Positions 22,136 to 31,816 of a stretch of 64,000 nucleotides of DNA are shown here, in pieces. Numbering within the stretch: position 1 is the stretch's first letter; every line of letters begins with the position of its first letter. The notes beneath the pieces are model-generated. The model did no database searches. It worked only from the letters and a program-made list of their open reading frames with translations, and was not told the origin of the DNA. Location of the stretch: assembly GCF_022828255.1 (NCBI RefSeq), contig NZ_JAJQJW010000002.1, forward strand, positions 248,001 through 312,000. The letters are read 5' to 3'. The stretch is from Candidatus Nanosynbacter sp. TM7-075. GTDB taxonomy: Bacteria > Patescibacteriota > Saccharimonadia > Saccharimonadales > Saccharimonadaceae. Made by a program: the position numbers and the translations under genes.

Positions 22136-24670
22136 ATGGAGTGGTTAATTTCCCGTAAGCAGCTTCTTAACAAGTGGCTGCAGTGGTTTGTATTGCTGAT
22201 AGCAGGGATGCTGGTGGGCATTTTTCTTAATACCCTAACGCACTCAACCTCTGTTTATGCTGTAGATGCAGAATGGAGTGGTCATAATTTAACTTACAAC
22301 AAAGAAAAATATACAAAGGTAAGTGATGATAAAAAGATCAAACAATTCAACCTACCTGATAATTCGCTTGTTTATGTTAATGAAGATAAGAATAAAAAAG
22401 AAACCAAGGTTATTTATTTCCCAGCAAACGAAATATCTTCGTTAAGTTCCGCAACTTACGCAGTTTATTCATTTACGCCACCGAACACCTATGAACAAAC
22501 CAGTAACTCAACTATTTCAATTGAATCTCCCTCAGAAAATTCAACAGGTACTTCCTGTGATGTGCAGGGAATAGGGTGGATTATCTGTCCACTCTCCAAC
22601 TGGCTGGCTGATGGCATAGACTATATGTACAGTGCGCTTCAGGAGTTCTTAAAAACTAAGCCATTAGAAACAACCAACCAAAATAGCGGAATTTATCTGG
22701 CGTGGGTCATTATGCGCAACATCAGCAACGTGGCGTTTATCGTGGCGTTTTTGGTGATTATCTACTCACAATTAACCTCTGTAGGAATTAGCAATTACGG
22801 CGTTAAGAAAATGCTCCCTAGATTAGTAATTGCGGCGGTGTTGGTCAACTTATCATTTACGATTTGTGCTATTTTACTGGATCTGTCAAACATAGCCGGC
22901 TACGCTTTCCAGGACGCTTTTATGGGAATTAAAAACACAATATCCACCGTAGGGGAAAATACAAGTACATGGACGTGGTCAGAAGTTATCAGTACAGCAC
23001 TGTCAAATGGAGCGCTGGCGGTAGGAGCAGGATACGCCGTATCACTAGCACTTACTACGGAATTATTACCGATGCTAGTACCTGCCGCGACATTAGCTGG
23101 CTTAACTTTACTATTCGTACTCCTAATTATGGCGGCTCGCCAAGCACTTATTATTATACTAATTATAGTTTCACCACTAGCATTTGTTTGCTACTTACTG
23201 CCCGGAACAGAAAAGTGGTTTAAAAAATGGCGAGATTCATTCTTAACAATGCTAGTATTTTTCCCAGCATTTGCTGTAGTATTCGGTGGGGCTCAACTGG
23301 CGGGAATAATAATTATACAAAATGCCTCTGGCTCAAATGGCGCAATAATGCATATACTAGGCATGCTGGTTCAAATAATACCTTTGGCTATAACTCCTCT
23401 AATTATGAAGTTCAGTGGCGGAGTATTAGGTAAATTTGCTGGAATTGTCAACGACAAAAACAAGGGCTTATACGACAGGTCTAAGAACTGGGCTAAAGAT
23501 CGCCGCGAAACTATTAAAAACAAGAAGTTGGCTAATCCCAATATGGCGCGATTCAACCCAAATCGTTTACGCCGTTGGGCAGATCATAACAGTAGATTAC
23601 GTAAAAAAGACCTGGAAACTTCACAGAAAAATGCCGAGAATTCATTTAGAGATACAGCCAGGTATAAGAAGTTAGACTTAGAAGCCAGACAGGCTTCCAG
23701 GCGTGCAGATCTGTTATCCGCACAAGATGATAATCGCTACACCGAAGCTACACTGGGTCATGCACCAACTGATACGTATGGGAAGAGACCTCTGTACGAT
23801 CGTGCTCTACGAACCGTGTCAGCTACCTATGCAACTCGACAAGATTTGAAAGCTCATCAGCAGCAAACTGCATTTATGAATGACATTAAAGACCTAGAAA
23901 CCGAAATTGCAACAGCAGGTCTGATTAAGAATAATGCTCAACGTCAACAGCACAGTGAATTTGCAGAGCAATTGAAAAACAGCAAGGAACTTCAAGAGAA
24001 GGCTGGCGGCAACGTATTCAAAGATGCAAATGGCAATTTGATTGGTGTAAATGCGGCCTTAGCTTCAGCCATAGCAACCAGTCGTAGCGAATATGCCAAG
24101 TCTGTTGATGAAGCTCATCAGATTATGAAGCATTATAAGCTGAGCGCTGGGCAAAGACAAAAGATAGCTTTAGGCAATTCCGTGACGCTTTCAGATGGAA
24201 CAGTACTGGATAGTAATAACATATTTGTACGTGAAGCCGCAATTGAGGAGCAGATTAAATACGGTACCGCAGCAGAAGTCGCCGAGCTTCTTAGCGAATT
24301 ACCGCCAGAATTCTATTCTTCTGCAGCTTCAGCGCTAGCGGAATCTGGTGTAAGGAATAAGGCGTCCTTTATGGGAGGTAAGCTCATCGATGATATGCTG
24401 AAGGGCGATATTAATAACAGGGGAGACCTAATGAACCACTTTGCTGAATGGCTACAGGGCGGTAAATACAAGCCTGAGACCTTAGCGTCTACGGATGCTG
24501 ATGCCGTTAAATTGTTAATAGAAGCTGTAAATAATACATCTATTATTACTGATAAGAAACGTCAAGATCTTAAGAAAGTCATCAACACAATTCTTACCGA
24601 TAAGAGGTTGTCAGCTAATGCAACTGACGCAGCCAAAGAGGAATTTAAGAATTTCCTAAACATACTATAA
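22136..24670 (+). CDS. VirB6/TrbL-like polytopic membrane protein 2 of the T4SS
   Basis: 844-residue paralogue of the preceding protein. An N-terminal helix (WLQWFVLLIAGMLVGIFL) anchors an exported region of ~120 residues with a DVQGIGWIICPLSNWL segment. Six or more membrane helices follow at about residues 185-450, including NVAFIVAFLVIIYSQL and GISNYGVKKMLPRLVIAAVLVNLSF. Then comes a ~400-residue cytoplasmic-looking tail rich in charged helices (KNWAKDRRETIKNKKL, LETSQKNAENSF). VirB6-family proteins line the substrate path of T4SS. It has its own promoter and is read as a leaderless message. Assignment rests on topology, shared motif and context. Confidence 0.82.
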   Translation: MEWLISRKQLLNKWLQWFVLLIAGMLVGIFLNTLTHSTSVYAVDAEWSGHNLTYNKEKYTKVSDDKKIKQFNLPDNSLVYVNEDKNKKETKVIYFPANEISSLSSATYAVYSFTPPNTYEQTSNSTISIESPSENSTGTSCDVQGIGWIICPLSNWLADGIDYMYSALQEFLKTKPLETTNQNSGIYLAWVIMRNISNVAFIVAFLVIIYSQLTSVGISNYGVKKMLPRLVIAAVLVNLSFTICAILLDLSNIAGYAFQDAFMGIKNTISTVGENTSTWTWSEVISTALSNGALAVGAGYAVSLALTTELLPMLVPAATLAGLTLLFVLLIMAARQALIIILIIVSPLAFVCYLLPGTEKWFKKWRDSFLTMLVFFPAFAVVFGGAQLAGIIIIQNASGSNGAIMHILGMLVQIIPLAITPLIMKFSGGVLGKFAGIVNDKNKGLYDRSKNWAKDRRETIKNKKLANPNMARFNPNRLRRWADHNSRLRKKDLETSQKNAENSFRDTARYKKLDLEARQASRRADLLSAQDDNRYTEATLGHAPTDTYGKRPLYDRALRTVSATYATRQDLKAHQQQTAFMNDIKDLETEIATAGLIKNNAQRQQHSEFAEQLKNSKELQEKAGGNVFKDANGNLIGVNAALASAIATSRSEYAKSVDEAHQIMKHYKLSAGQRQKIALGNSVTLSDGTVLDSNNIFVREAAIEEQIKYGTAAEVAELLSELPPEFYSSAASALAESGVRNKASFMGGKLIDDMLKGDINNRGDLMNHFAEWLQGGKYKPETLASTDADAVKLLIEAVNNTSIITDKKRQDLKKVINTILTDKRLSANATDAAKEEFKNFLNIL

Positions 24671-24682
24671 TAGCTGTGATTT

Positions 24683-24691
24683 TGATATAAT
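24683..24691 (+). promoter_or_regulatory. Extended -10 promoter before prgI-like gene
   Basis: TGATATAAT ends 9 bases before the ATG at 24701, inside the T4SS run; no ribosome-binding site is present. Confidence 0.5.
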
Positions 24692-24700
24692 ATAAGCAGT

Positions 24701-25612
24701 ATGTCGGTGTATAAAGTTCCTCAAGATGTCGAGGCGGAGGACAAACTGCTCGGGCCGTTTAGTTTCCGACAGTTTGTGTTCTTAATTATAGCTGTTATCG
24801 GAATCGCTATTGCGTACGGTTTGAGTACAATTTTACTACCTTTGGCAATAATTCCTGTGCCGATAATTTTATTCTTTGGAGCGCTAGCTTTACCGCTTAA
24901 AAAAGATCAACCGATGGAAGTTTATTTGGCAGCAGTCATTTCTTTTATGCTAAAACCAAAAAAGCGTCTATGGCAGCCTGATGGAATTGAAAGATTGGTC
25001 GAAGTTATCGCGCCAAAAGTCGAGGAGAAGACTTACGGTAATAATTACGATCAAGCCGAAGTTCAGCGAAGATTGTCATATTTGGCGAATTTGGTAGACA
25101 GTCAGGGTTGGTCAATTCGTGGCGTCAATAATCCAAATAGTTCAATGCGTGCCGATTTATTCAACGAAGGACAGGCAGCTAACGACATATTGGATGAAAA
25201 TAGCACTACGGCACAAAATATCAATCACTTAATAAATCAGTCAGATGTTCGTAGGCGACAAGAAGTCATCCAAAAGATGCAAACAGGACAATCCGCTACG
25301 CCGTCTCCCGCGCAGCCACCGCAACCATCCCAACCAGATAATCCTGCTCCAGCCACACCGCTACAAATGAATCCGTACCCAACAATGCGTCAATCTGTAT
25401 TAAATCCAGCGTCCGAACGGCCTGCCGCGAGCGCTCCGACTCAAACTCGACCGACACCCACGCCGCAAACTAGCGTAAACGAGGTGTCACCTGCTATAAT
25501 AGAACTGGCAAATAACCGTGACCTCTCGATTGAAACGATTGCGCGTGAGGCAAATCGAATTCAGCAAGAAAATAAATTATCAGATGAGGAAGTGGTGATT
25601 TCACTACGTTAG
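24701..25612 (+). CDS. PrgI-family T4SS protein (VirB3-like)
   Basis: 303-residue protein whose N-terminus matches the PrgI family of monoderm conjugation systems: MSVYKVPQDVEAEDKLLGPFSFRQF, two membrane helices (about 26-70) and a following LPLKKDQPMEVYLAAVISFMLKPKKRLW segment. PrgI/VirB3 proteins sit in the membrane next to the VirB4 ATPase. The C-terminal ~190 residues are a polar extension with a proline/glutamine-rich linker (SPAQPPQPSQPDNPAP) and a final helix (SIETIAREANRIQQENKLSDEEVV). It lies directly before the two VirB4-part genes, the expected order. Confidence 0.9.
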   Translation: MSVYKVPQDVEAEDKLLGPFSFRQFVFLIIAVIGIAIAYGLSTILLPLAIIPVPIILFFGALALPLKKDQPMEVYLAAVISFMLKPKKRLWQPDGIERLVEVIAPKVEEKTYGNNYDQAEVQRRLSYLANLVDSQGWSIRGVNNPNSSMRADLFNEGQAANDILDENSTTAQNINHLINQSDVRRRQEVIQKMQTGQSATPSPAQPPQPSQPDNPAPATPLQMNPYPTMRQSVLNPASERPAASAPTQTRPTPTPQTSVNEVSPAIIELANNRDLSIETIAREANRIQQENKLSDEEVVISLR

Positions 25613-25621
25613 GTGGGGTTT

Positions 25622-26497
25622 ATGCAACCAGAGTTACAAAATCAACAATCTTATCAGCAGGTTCCGCAAACCAATGCGGCTCTTCCTAATGTCCCTCAGC
25701 AATCACCAGGGGCAATTGGTTCGGAACCAAATCCAACTGCGCCGTCTCCAGATAAAACCCCTGACGACAAAAAGCAAAAAGGACCAATTAGCACCCAGAA
25801 TACGCTGCTTTTCTCTGAAATGCGCGAAAATATGATCATCATGAGCGACGGTAGTTTTCGAGCGGTAGTAGAATGTGAATCAATCAACTTCGACCTTATG
25901 AGTTCACGCGAAAGAGAGGGAATTGAGTTCAGCTATCAAAACTTTATCAACTCTCTATATTTCCCAATTCAAGTCCTTATCCGTTCACGCCGCGTGGACA
26001 TTGGTCCGTATCTGGACAGATTGGCTGAAATTCGCCGCAATCAAGATAATATGCTCCTCAACGTCCTAATGGACGATTATATGGATTTCATTGATATTCT
26101 GGCACAAGAGGCAAACATTATGGATAAGAGTTTTTATGTTGTCGTTCCATATTATCCAGCTGGCGAGGAAAATGCCTTCAAGCAACAGACTAAGGGATTG
26201 TTCAATAGCTTCTTCAGCGGAAAAAAAGAGGCAACCGTAACAAAAATTGACCAAGTTACTTACACCAAAGCCAAAGATGAAATTAAAAACCGCATTGATT
26301 CGGTTATGAACGGACTATTCCAAATGGGCGTAAAAAGCTGGCAACTAAACACCAGGCAACTGGGTGAGCTATTCTACACTTCATATAATCCCGACACGTC
26401 GTCACGTGAATCGTTAGAGGACATTGACCCGAGCGAGCTTACGACCACTTACGTAACTAAGGGAACTGGTCCGTCACCGAGAGGAGGAAGGTCATAA
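25622..26497 (+). CDS. VirB4/TraC-like N-terminal protein (separate polypeptide)
   Basis: 291-residue soluble protein. After a Q/P-rich start, residues ~60-230 resemble the N-terminal TraC-like domain of VirB4 ATPases: STQNTLLFSEMRENMIIMSDGSFRAVVE, FDLMSSREREGIEFSYQNFINSL, SFYVVVPYYP and a late MGVKSWQLNTRQLGELFYTSYNP. It has no Walker motifs. The full ATPase is the next gene, which overlaps by 1 base (TAATG), so the two are translationally coupled and probably assemble together. The start is the ATG at 25622 behind AGGTGGGG rather than a GTG 9 bases earlier. Confidence 0.82.
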   Translation: MQPELQNQQSYQQVPQTNAALPNVPQQSPGAIGSEPNPTAPSPDKTPDDKKQKGPISTQNTLLFSEMRENMIIMSDGSFRAVVECESINFDLMSSREREGIEFSYQNFINSLYFPIQVLIRSRRVDIGPYLDRLAEIRRNQDNMLLNVLMDDYMDFIDILAQEANIMDKSFYVVVPYYPAGEENAFKQQTKGLFNSFFSGKKEATVTKIDQVTYTKAKDEIKNRIDSVMNGLFQMGVKSWQLNTRQLGELFYTSYNPDTSSRESLEDIDPSELTTTYVTKGTGPSPRGGRS

Positions 26498-28356
26498 TGG
26501 CAAAGAAGAAATTAGATGCCGTTGATATTGCTGCTCAGCAACGAGCACGAGAACAAGCCGAAGTCGAACAGGCCTTCTTAACCGGTGTTCGAACTTTGCG
26601 TGATTTTATTGCGCCAAGTAGTATTGAGCTTCATTCCGACCATTTCCGACTTGGCTCAAAATACGGTCGCACAATGTATGTTTATGGCTATCCTCGTCAA
26701 ATTTACACCGGCTGGCTTAGTTCGATAATTAACATCGATGAGGTGCTGGATATTAGTATGTTTATCTATCCAGTTGATACGCAAATTGTCCTGAATAACC
26801 TGCGTAAAAAAGTTACTCAGCTGGAAGCAACCATGAATATAAACATGGAAAAGGGAAAGGTGCGCGATCCAGGCTTGGAGGCAGCATTGCAAGACGCCGA
26901 AGAATTGCGCGATCAATTGCAGATTGGCGCCGAAAAGTTCTTCCGCTACGGCTTATATATTACGCTTTACGCCGACAGCTTGGACGAGCTAAACTTCATC
27001 CAGCATAAAATTGAAACTATTTTTGGCCAGCAATTGGTGTTCTCAAAAGTAGCTTCCAGCCAGCAGGAGCAGGGATTGAATAGCTCTATTCCACAATTGA
27101 CCGATGAACTACAGATTCGCCGCAACATGAATACTGGCGCAATTTCAACCAGCTTCCCATTCACTTCAGCCGATTTGACAGACAATAAGGGCGTACTTTA
27201 CGGAATTAATATGCATAATAATGGCTTGGTGATTTTTGACAGATTCTCTCTGGAAAACGCCAATATGGTCGTGTTCGCTAAGTCTGGTGCTGGTAAATCA
27301 TTTACCGTTAAGTTGGAAGCTTTGAGAAGCATGATGGTTGGGGCTGATATTGTGATTATTGACCCAGAAAATGAGTACCAAAAACTATGTGACGCGGTTG
27401 GTGGCAGTTATATTCGATTGAGTTTAAGTAGTGACACGAGGATCAATCCGTTTGATTTGCCGCGTGTTATTGACACTGATGAAGCAGATGACGCACTGCG
27501 AGCTAACTTGGTTACGTTACACGGACTACTCAGGCAAATGCTAGGCGGTGCAGGAGTAGGAGCCGGCGGGCAAGTCGTAGCAGGACTATCACCAGCAGAA
27601 GAAGCTGATATTGATCAAGCATTGATTGACACTTACGCACGTGTTGGTATTACTTCAGACCCATTGACGCACAATTCTACGCCACCAACAATTTCTGACT
27701 TATACGACACTTTGCTTCATATGGGCGGAACTGGACCAAGTCTGGCTCAGCGACTCCGTAAGTTTACCTCTGGAACGTTTGCGGGAATATTTTCACAACA
27801 GAGTAATATTGATATTAATAATAATATGGTCGTCTTTAACATTCGCGACTTGGAAGATGAGCTGCGACCAACGGCGATGTATATTGTTCTGAACCACATC
27901 TGGAATATTACGCGTACCGACCAGAGGAAACGTATGCTGATTGTTGACGAGGCTTGGCAATTAATGAAATATGACGATTCCGCCAACTTCTTATTCTCAT
28001 TAGCCAAGCGCGCCCGCAAATATCAATTAGGCTTAACGACGATCACGCAGGATGTGGAAGACTTCGTCGGAAGTAAAATGGGGCGAGCAATCGTTTCCAA
28101 CTCCTCAATGCAACTACTTTTGAAGCAGTCTGCCAGCGCCGTTGATGTTTTGGCGCAAGTGTTTAAATTGACAGATGAAGAGCAGAAACGACTAGCTAAT
28201 TTCCCGGTTGGACAAGGTTTATTCTTTGCTGGACAAAATCATGTTCACATTCAGATTCAGGCTAGCGATACCGAATATAATTTGATCAATACAAATCCCG
28301 TATCACAACAAATAAAACCGTCAGATTCACCAATCGGCGGCTATGGAGCGGTGTAG
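26497..28356 (+). CDS. virB4: VirB4-family T4SS ATPase
   Basis: Energy-providing ATPase of the type IV secretion system, acting at the cytoplasmic membrane. The 619-residue protein has Walker A AKSGAGKSF at residues 261-269, Walker B RMLIVDEAWQL at 479-489, and C-terminal TraG/VirB4 motifs (GLTTITQDVEDF, RAIVSNSSMQLLLKQ, FFAGQNHVHIQIQAS). The N-terminal ~240 residues include YGRTMYVYGYPRQIYTGWLSSI, as in monoderm VirB4 homologues. GGAGGAAGG precedes the start. It is the only clear motor ATPase in the window; VirD4 and VirB11 are not present. Confidence 0.96.
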   Translation: MAKKKLDAVDIAAQQRAREQAEVEQAFLTGVRTLRDFIAPSSIELHSDHFRLGSKYGRTMYVYGYPRQIYTGWLSSIINIDEVLDISMFIYPVDTQIVLNNLRKKVTQLEATMNINMEKGKVRDPGLEAALQDAEELRDQLQIGAEKFFRYGLYITLYADSLDELNFIQHKIETIFGQQLVFSKVASSQQEQGLNSSIPQLTDELQIRRNMNTGAISTSFPFTSADLTDNKGVLYGINMHNNGLVIFDRFSLENANMVVFAKSGAGKSFTVKLEALRSMMVGADIVIIDPENEYQKLCDAVGGSYIRLSLSSDTRINPFDLPRVIDTDEADDALRANLVTLHGLLRQMLGGAGVGAGGQVVAGLSPAEEADIDQALIDTYARVGITSDPLTHNSTPPTISDLYDTLLHMGGTGPSLAQRLRKFTSGTFAGIFSQQSNIDINNNMVVFNIRDLEDELRPTAMYIVLNHIWNITRTDQRKRMLIVDEAWQLMKYDDSANFLFSLAKRARKYQLGLTTITQDVEDFVGSKMGRAIVSNSSMQLLLKQSASAVDVLAQVFKLTDEEQKRLANFPVGQGLFFAGQNHVHIQIQASDTEYNLINTNPVSQQIKPSDSPIGGYGAV

Positions 28357-28373
28357 AAAAATAGCGAGAAAAT

Positions 28374-31358
28374 ATGGCACGAGTTGATTATACGACGGAT
28401 TCCGAAACTGACAGCAGATTAAATCCTGCTGAGCAGGCTAAGTTTGATCAAATCTCGGCTGGTTCTGACAGTGGGTCAGAGTTAAATGCTCGCGAAAGAG
28501 GTGTCATAGATGACCTTAAATCTCAGTTTGATAATAAAGATTCGGATTTGAATCCTAATCAAAACGATTCCGCCAGCGCTGCCGTTAATGACCAAGAATC
28601 TTCTGTTCCAGGCAACGGTTTTTATCAGCCGTCTGCCGGGAAGAAGAAAAGTCCAGTAACATTCAAGTCTTTACTGAAAAAACGCGGACCAATTGCAGCT
28701 ATTGCCGGAATATTGGGACTGGGCGGTGGAATTCTGGGAATATTCCTTAGTCCAGCAACAATGTTACAAAATATAATGGAAAGCTTAACCTGGAAGAACG
28801 ACTCCGCCACACCCTCTAAAATATCCAGAATTAAACAGGTTATGAACGGATTCCTGGATTCTAAAGATGGTCCAGGAATCTGTGCTAATAGTAGTAAGAA
28901 GATAAGATGTAGAACAGGAAAGTTGTCCTATAAAGCATTAACGAAGTTCAATAAATCGGGAATTATTCCAGTCGACGCTGACGGCAATGAAATGAAGCTG
29001 AAGAAAACTGGTTATCCAGAAAAAAATCCAACCCATTGGAAGGTGGAAGGATTAAACGATGGGAAACCTATTGAGTCGTCGAAATTAAAAGACGAATTGC
29101 TGAAGAAAGAGAATCGTAAAATTGCCAGTAAAGTCTATGGCAGAACTGGCTTATTTAAAATGCGTTTCCGCTCCTGGACTGGAAAACATATAAGTAAGCT
29201 CTACAAGAAATTTGGTCTTAAAAGAAATAGTGCAATTTCAAAAATTGACAAAAAACTCGGAGTAAAAGAAAAGGCAAATAAACTTAAAGAAAAATTACCA
29301 GGCTTTAACGACGACAAGGCTATCGGTGGAATCAATGAAAGAGTTACAAAATCAACAGAGAAACTAAAAAAAGGCGGGCTAGTATACGTCGCAGCAGCAG
29401 GAATATGCCTTGCACTAAAACTTCCCAACATCATCGCATCAGGAGTAGCAGCAATTCAGCTAGTGCCTTTATTAGGGCTAGTTATGGATGTAATATTATC
29501 TCCTGGTTCACAAGCTAAGGCTTCTGGACTCGACTCTAGTGGCAGTGGATTCTCTCAAGAAACGATGGAAACCATCGGCACTATGTTAACCGAAAGAGGA
29601 AAGATGAAAGGGTCCGATAACGCCGAAGGATCGGCATTGGATTCTCCGTATTTACTAGCAGCAATGGGCGTAAATAACGACAAGCCTGGAATTGCAAAAA
29701 ACTACATTCCAGGATATTCAGTGGCTACAAATCCTATAGTTCGCACTCTCAATTCCGCCGAAGAGGCTAGCGAACCAGTGTGCAATTATATACTAAGTCC
29801 AGTTGCTATGTATACTTCTCAATTAGTAGACCTAGCAGTAGAAGCTACTGGGGCAGCCAGTTTTGGATTAACATCATTAGCAAACTGGATTGCAAAAAAG
29901 ACATTAGCCACAGTAACCACAGAACTACTTAAGTATGCCGTTGGCGATACCGTAAAGAGAGTCCTCAAAGAATTGGCAGTAAGTATGCTTACATCAAATA
30001 ATGCTCAGTATAAGGATTTGGGTGATGCACTTGGCGTTGGAGCGGCAGCGTTCTTTGCAAGCGGATCTATGGGACAGATGTTGCCAGGACTTAAAATGAG
30101 TCAATTGGCAGAATTCAATGGAATCCAAATAGCAAACGAAGAATTCCAAAAAGAAATGGATATTGCTTCATTAAGCCCATTTGATACGTCCAGTAGATAT
30201 ACATTCTTGGGCAGTATATTCCATAATATGGGCAATATGATGATGGCTAATGGGACTTATAGTAAAACTCCAGTAGCAATGCTATCTAATATTCTCAGGC
30301 TACCTTCTATGGCATTATCTTATTCATCCACCGCAAAAGCAGCAAGCGGTATGTATTCTGATAAATATTGCGGATATGCAAAAGACTTTTCTATGGGCAG
30401 CGGATCATCGGAAGATCCAGCCGTGAACATGGCAGGATTACCGTGTACTGGCATAACCAACAGCCAGGCAAACATGTCAGTAGAGGAGGCTATTCAAATT
30501 GCCGAAGATGAAGGATGGATACAGAAAGATATGGACATTCCAGATGGCGCAGATATATCCGATCTCATGAATAATGGATACATAGTTAAAGACACTCCTC
30601 TTCATGACTTTGTAGAAGACTGTGGAGATGCTAGCACCGGAAGTTATTGGTTTAGCAATGGCGGGTGTACAGCGCCATCAGATTCAACACGTGTCGCAAA
30701 AATTACTGAAAAAACATATAAAGATGAAGAAGGGAAAGATATTACCAATGAGTCATTTGGAACTGAAAATTCCGCTAAGCAATACGACGATAGAAAGCTT
30801 TCCGCAATGTCAGTATTGCTAATTGACTTCCAAATTGCCCAATCAATCAATGGCGAAGACGACGAAGAAGACGCTCCTTCAACCACGACTAAAACTCCAG
30901 ACAATGGCGAGGCGGTTGGTGAGCCGCAATTAGAAGAAGCACAGGCTAAGTGGGGTAGCTACGAAAATGGTAAAATTCCAGACTCAGAACTACAAGCTCT
31001 ATCTTTTTCACCAGGCAATAAAATGAATAAGAAAGCTGCAGCGGCCATGGAAGAAATGAACAAAGCGTATAAAGCAGATAACGGGTCAGACTTAACAATT
31101 AATGAAGCGTATCGAGATTGTGCAACGCAAATTAGATATAGTAAAGAGCTAGGATCAAGAGCAGCTCCAGCTCCTCCGTGCGTATCAAACCACGGATGGG
31201 GACTTGCCGTGGATATTGAAGTTGGTCCATTTGGATCTTCTGCATATAATTGGCTAAAGGCTAACGCCCACAAATACGGTTATGTACATCCCGCTTGGGC
31301 TGAGCCGGGTGGGAGTAACCCCGAACAATGGCACTGGGAATATGCGAGGAAGGTCTAA
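28374..31358 (+). CDS. Multi-pass T4SS-associated protein with C-terminal M15 D,D-carboxypeptidase
   Basis: 994-residue fusion. The N-terminal ~100 residues are polar and cytoplasmic-looking, followed by a membrane helix (IAAIAGILGLGGGILGIFL), a basic region, further hydrophobic segments (about 338-375 and in 480-560), and a long exported part. The last ~125 residues form an M15/VanY peptidase: S-x-H-x-x-G-x-A-x-D at residues 938-947 (SNHGWGLAVD, zinc ligands H940 and D947) and E-x-x-H at 984-987 (EQWHWEY), all catalytic residues intact. Such enzymes trim D-Ala-D-Ala from peptidoglycan. It lies 17 bases after virB4, suggesting local wall remodelling for the apparatus or attack on a host wall. 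Confidence 0.85.
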   Translation: MARVDYTTDSETDSRLNPAEQAKFDQISAGSDSGSELNARERGVIDDLKSQFDNKDSDLNPNQNDSASAAVNDQESSVPGNGFYQPSAGKKKSPVTFKSLLKKRGPIAAIAGILGLGGGILGIFLSPATMLQNIMESLTWKNDSATPSKISRIKQVMNGFLDSKDGPGICANSSKKIRCRTGKLSYKALTKFNKSGIIPVDADGNEMKLKKTGYPEKNPTHWKVEGLNDGKPIESSKLKDELLKKENRKIASKVYGRTGLFKMRFRSWTGKHISKLYKKFGLKRNSAISKIDKKLGVKEKANKLKEKLPGFNDDKAIGGINERVTKSTEKLKKGGLVYVAAAGICLALKLPNIIASGVAAIQLVPLLGLVMDVILSPGSQAKASGLDSSGSGFSQETMETIGTMLTERGKMKGSDNAEGSALDSPYLLAAMGVNNDKPGIAKNYIPGYSVATNPIVRTLNSAEEASEPVCNYILSPVAMYTSQLVDLAVEATGAASFGLTSLANWIAKKTLATVTTELLKYAVGDTVKRVLKELAVSMLTSNNAQYKDLGDALGVGAAAFFASGSMGQMLPGLKMSQLAEFNGIQIANEEFQKEMDIASLSPFDTSSRYTFLGSIFHNMGNMMMANGTYSKTPVAMLSNILRLPSMALSYSSTAKAASGMYSDKYCGYAKDFSMGSGSSEDPAVNMAGLPCTGITNSQANMSVEEAIQIAEDEGWIQKDMDIPDGADISDLMNNGYIVKDTPLHDFVEDCGDASTGSYWFSNGGCTAPSDSTRVAKITEKTYKDEEGKDITNESFGTENSAKQYDDRKLSAMSVLLIDFQIAQSINGEDDEEDAPSTTTKTPDNGEAVGEPQLEEAQAKWGSYENGKIPDSELQALSFSPGNKMNKKAAAAMEEMNKAYKADNGSDLTINEAYRDCATQIRYSKELGSRAAPAPPCVSNHGWGLAVDIEVGPFGSSAYNWLKANAHKYGYVHPAWAEPGGSNPEQWHWEYARKV

Positions 31359-31816
31359 TGAATAAAGAAAATAAAGTCATACTAATATCATCCGTATTAT
31401 TTTTAATAAGCATTACGGCAACTTTCCTTATTATTAAAAACCCTGACAGCAATCAATACACAACTATTCTGTCATCATCCCAAAATACCAACGAAAACTC
31501 AAGTAGTCCAAATAACGCTCACGAGCAATCATCAGAACAGAAAGTTATCACCGAACTACTAAACTCTACTTCCAGCACCTACGGTAATCGTGAATTAAAA
31601 AAGTATTCAATAGTAAAAGAGCAGGGCGAATTTAAGTTGGTTGCACTAGAAATTTATAGCGAGAAAATCAAATCTACCTATAATATATATGCAATTCTAA
31701 GAAATAATTCAGTCATAACAGGCGTTAATGATAGAAAATCTCCAGACGCCTTAAAAAGTATTAGCGTTCCTGCAGATATTATAAACGAATATAAAAGGAA
31801 CCAGTCTGATGTATAA
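31358..31816 (+). CDS. Small single-pass membrane protein in the T4SS run
   Basis: 152 residues: short cytoplasmic start, one membrane helix (VILISSVLFLISITATFLII, residues ~6-25), a Ser/Asn/Gln-rich linker, and an exported domain of ~95 residues with a helix (KVITELLNSTSSTYGN) and four strand-like segments (KKYSIVKEQ, FKLVALEIYS, STYNIYAILRNN). That order resembles the small alpha-plus-beta (NTF2-like) domain of VirB8 proteins, but I cannot confirm this. The ATG overlaps the upstream stop by 1 base. The next gene begins 8 bases before its end. Confidence 0.72.
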   Translation: MNKENKVILISSVLFLISITATFLIIKNPDSNQYTTILSSSQNTNENSSSPNNAHEQSSEQKVITELLNSTSSTYGNRELKKYSIVKEQGEFKLVALEIYSEKIKSTYNIYAILRNNSVITGVNDRKSPDALKSISVPADIINEYKRNQSDV

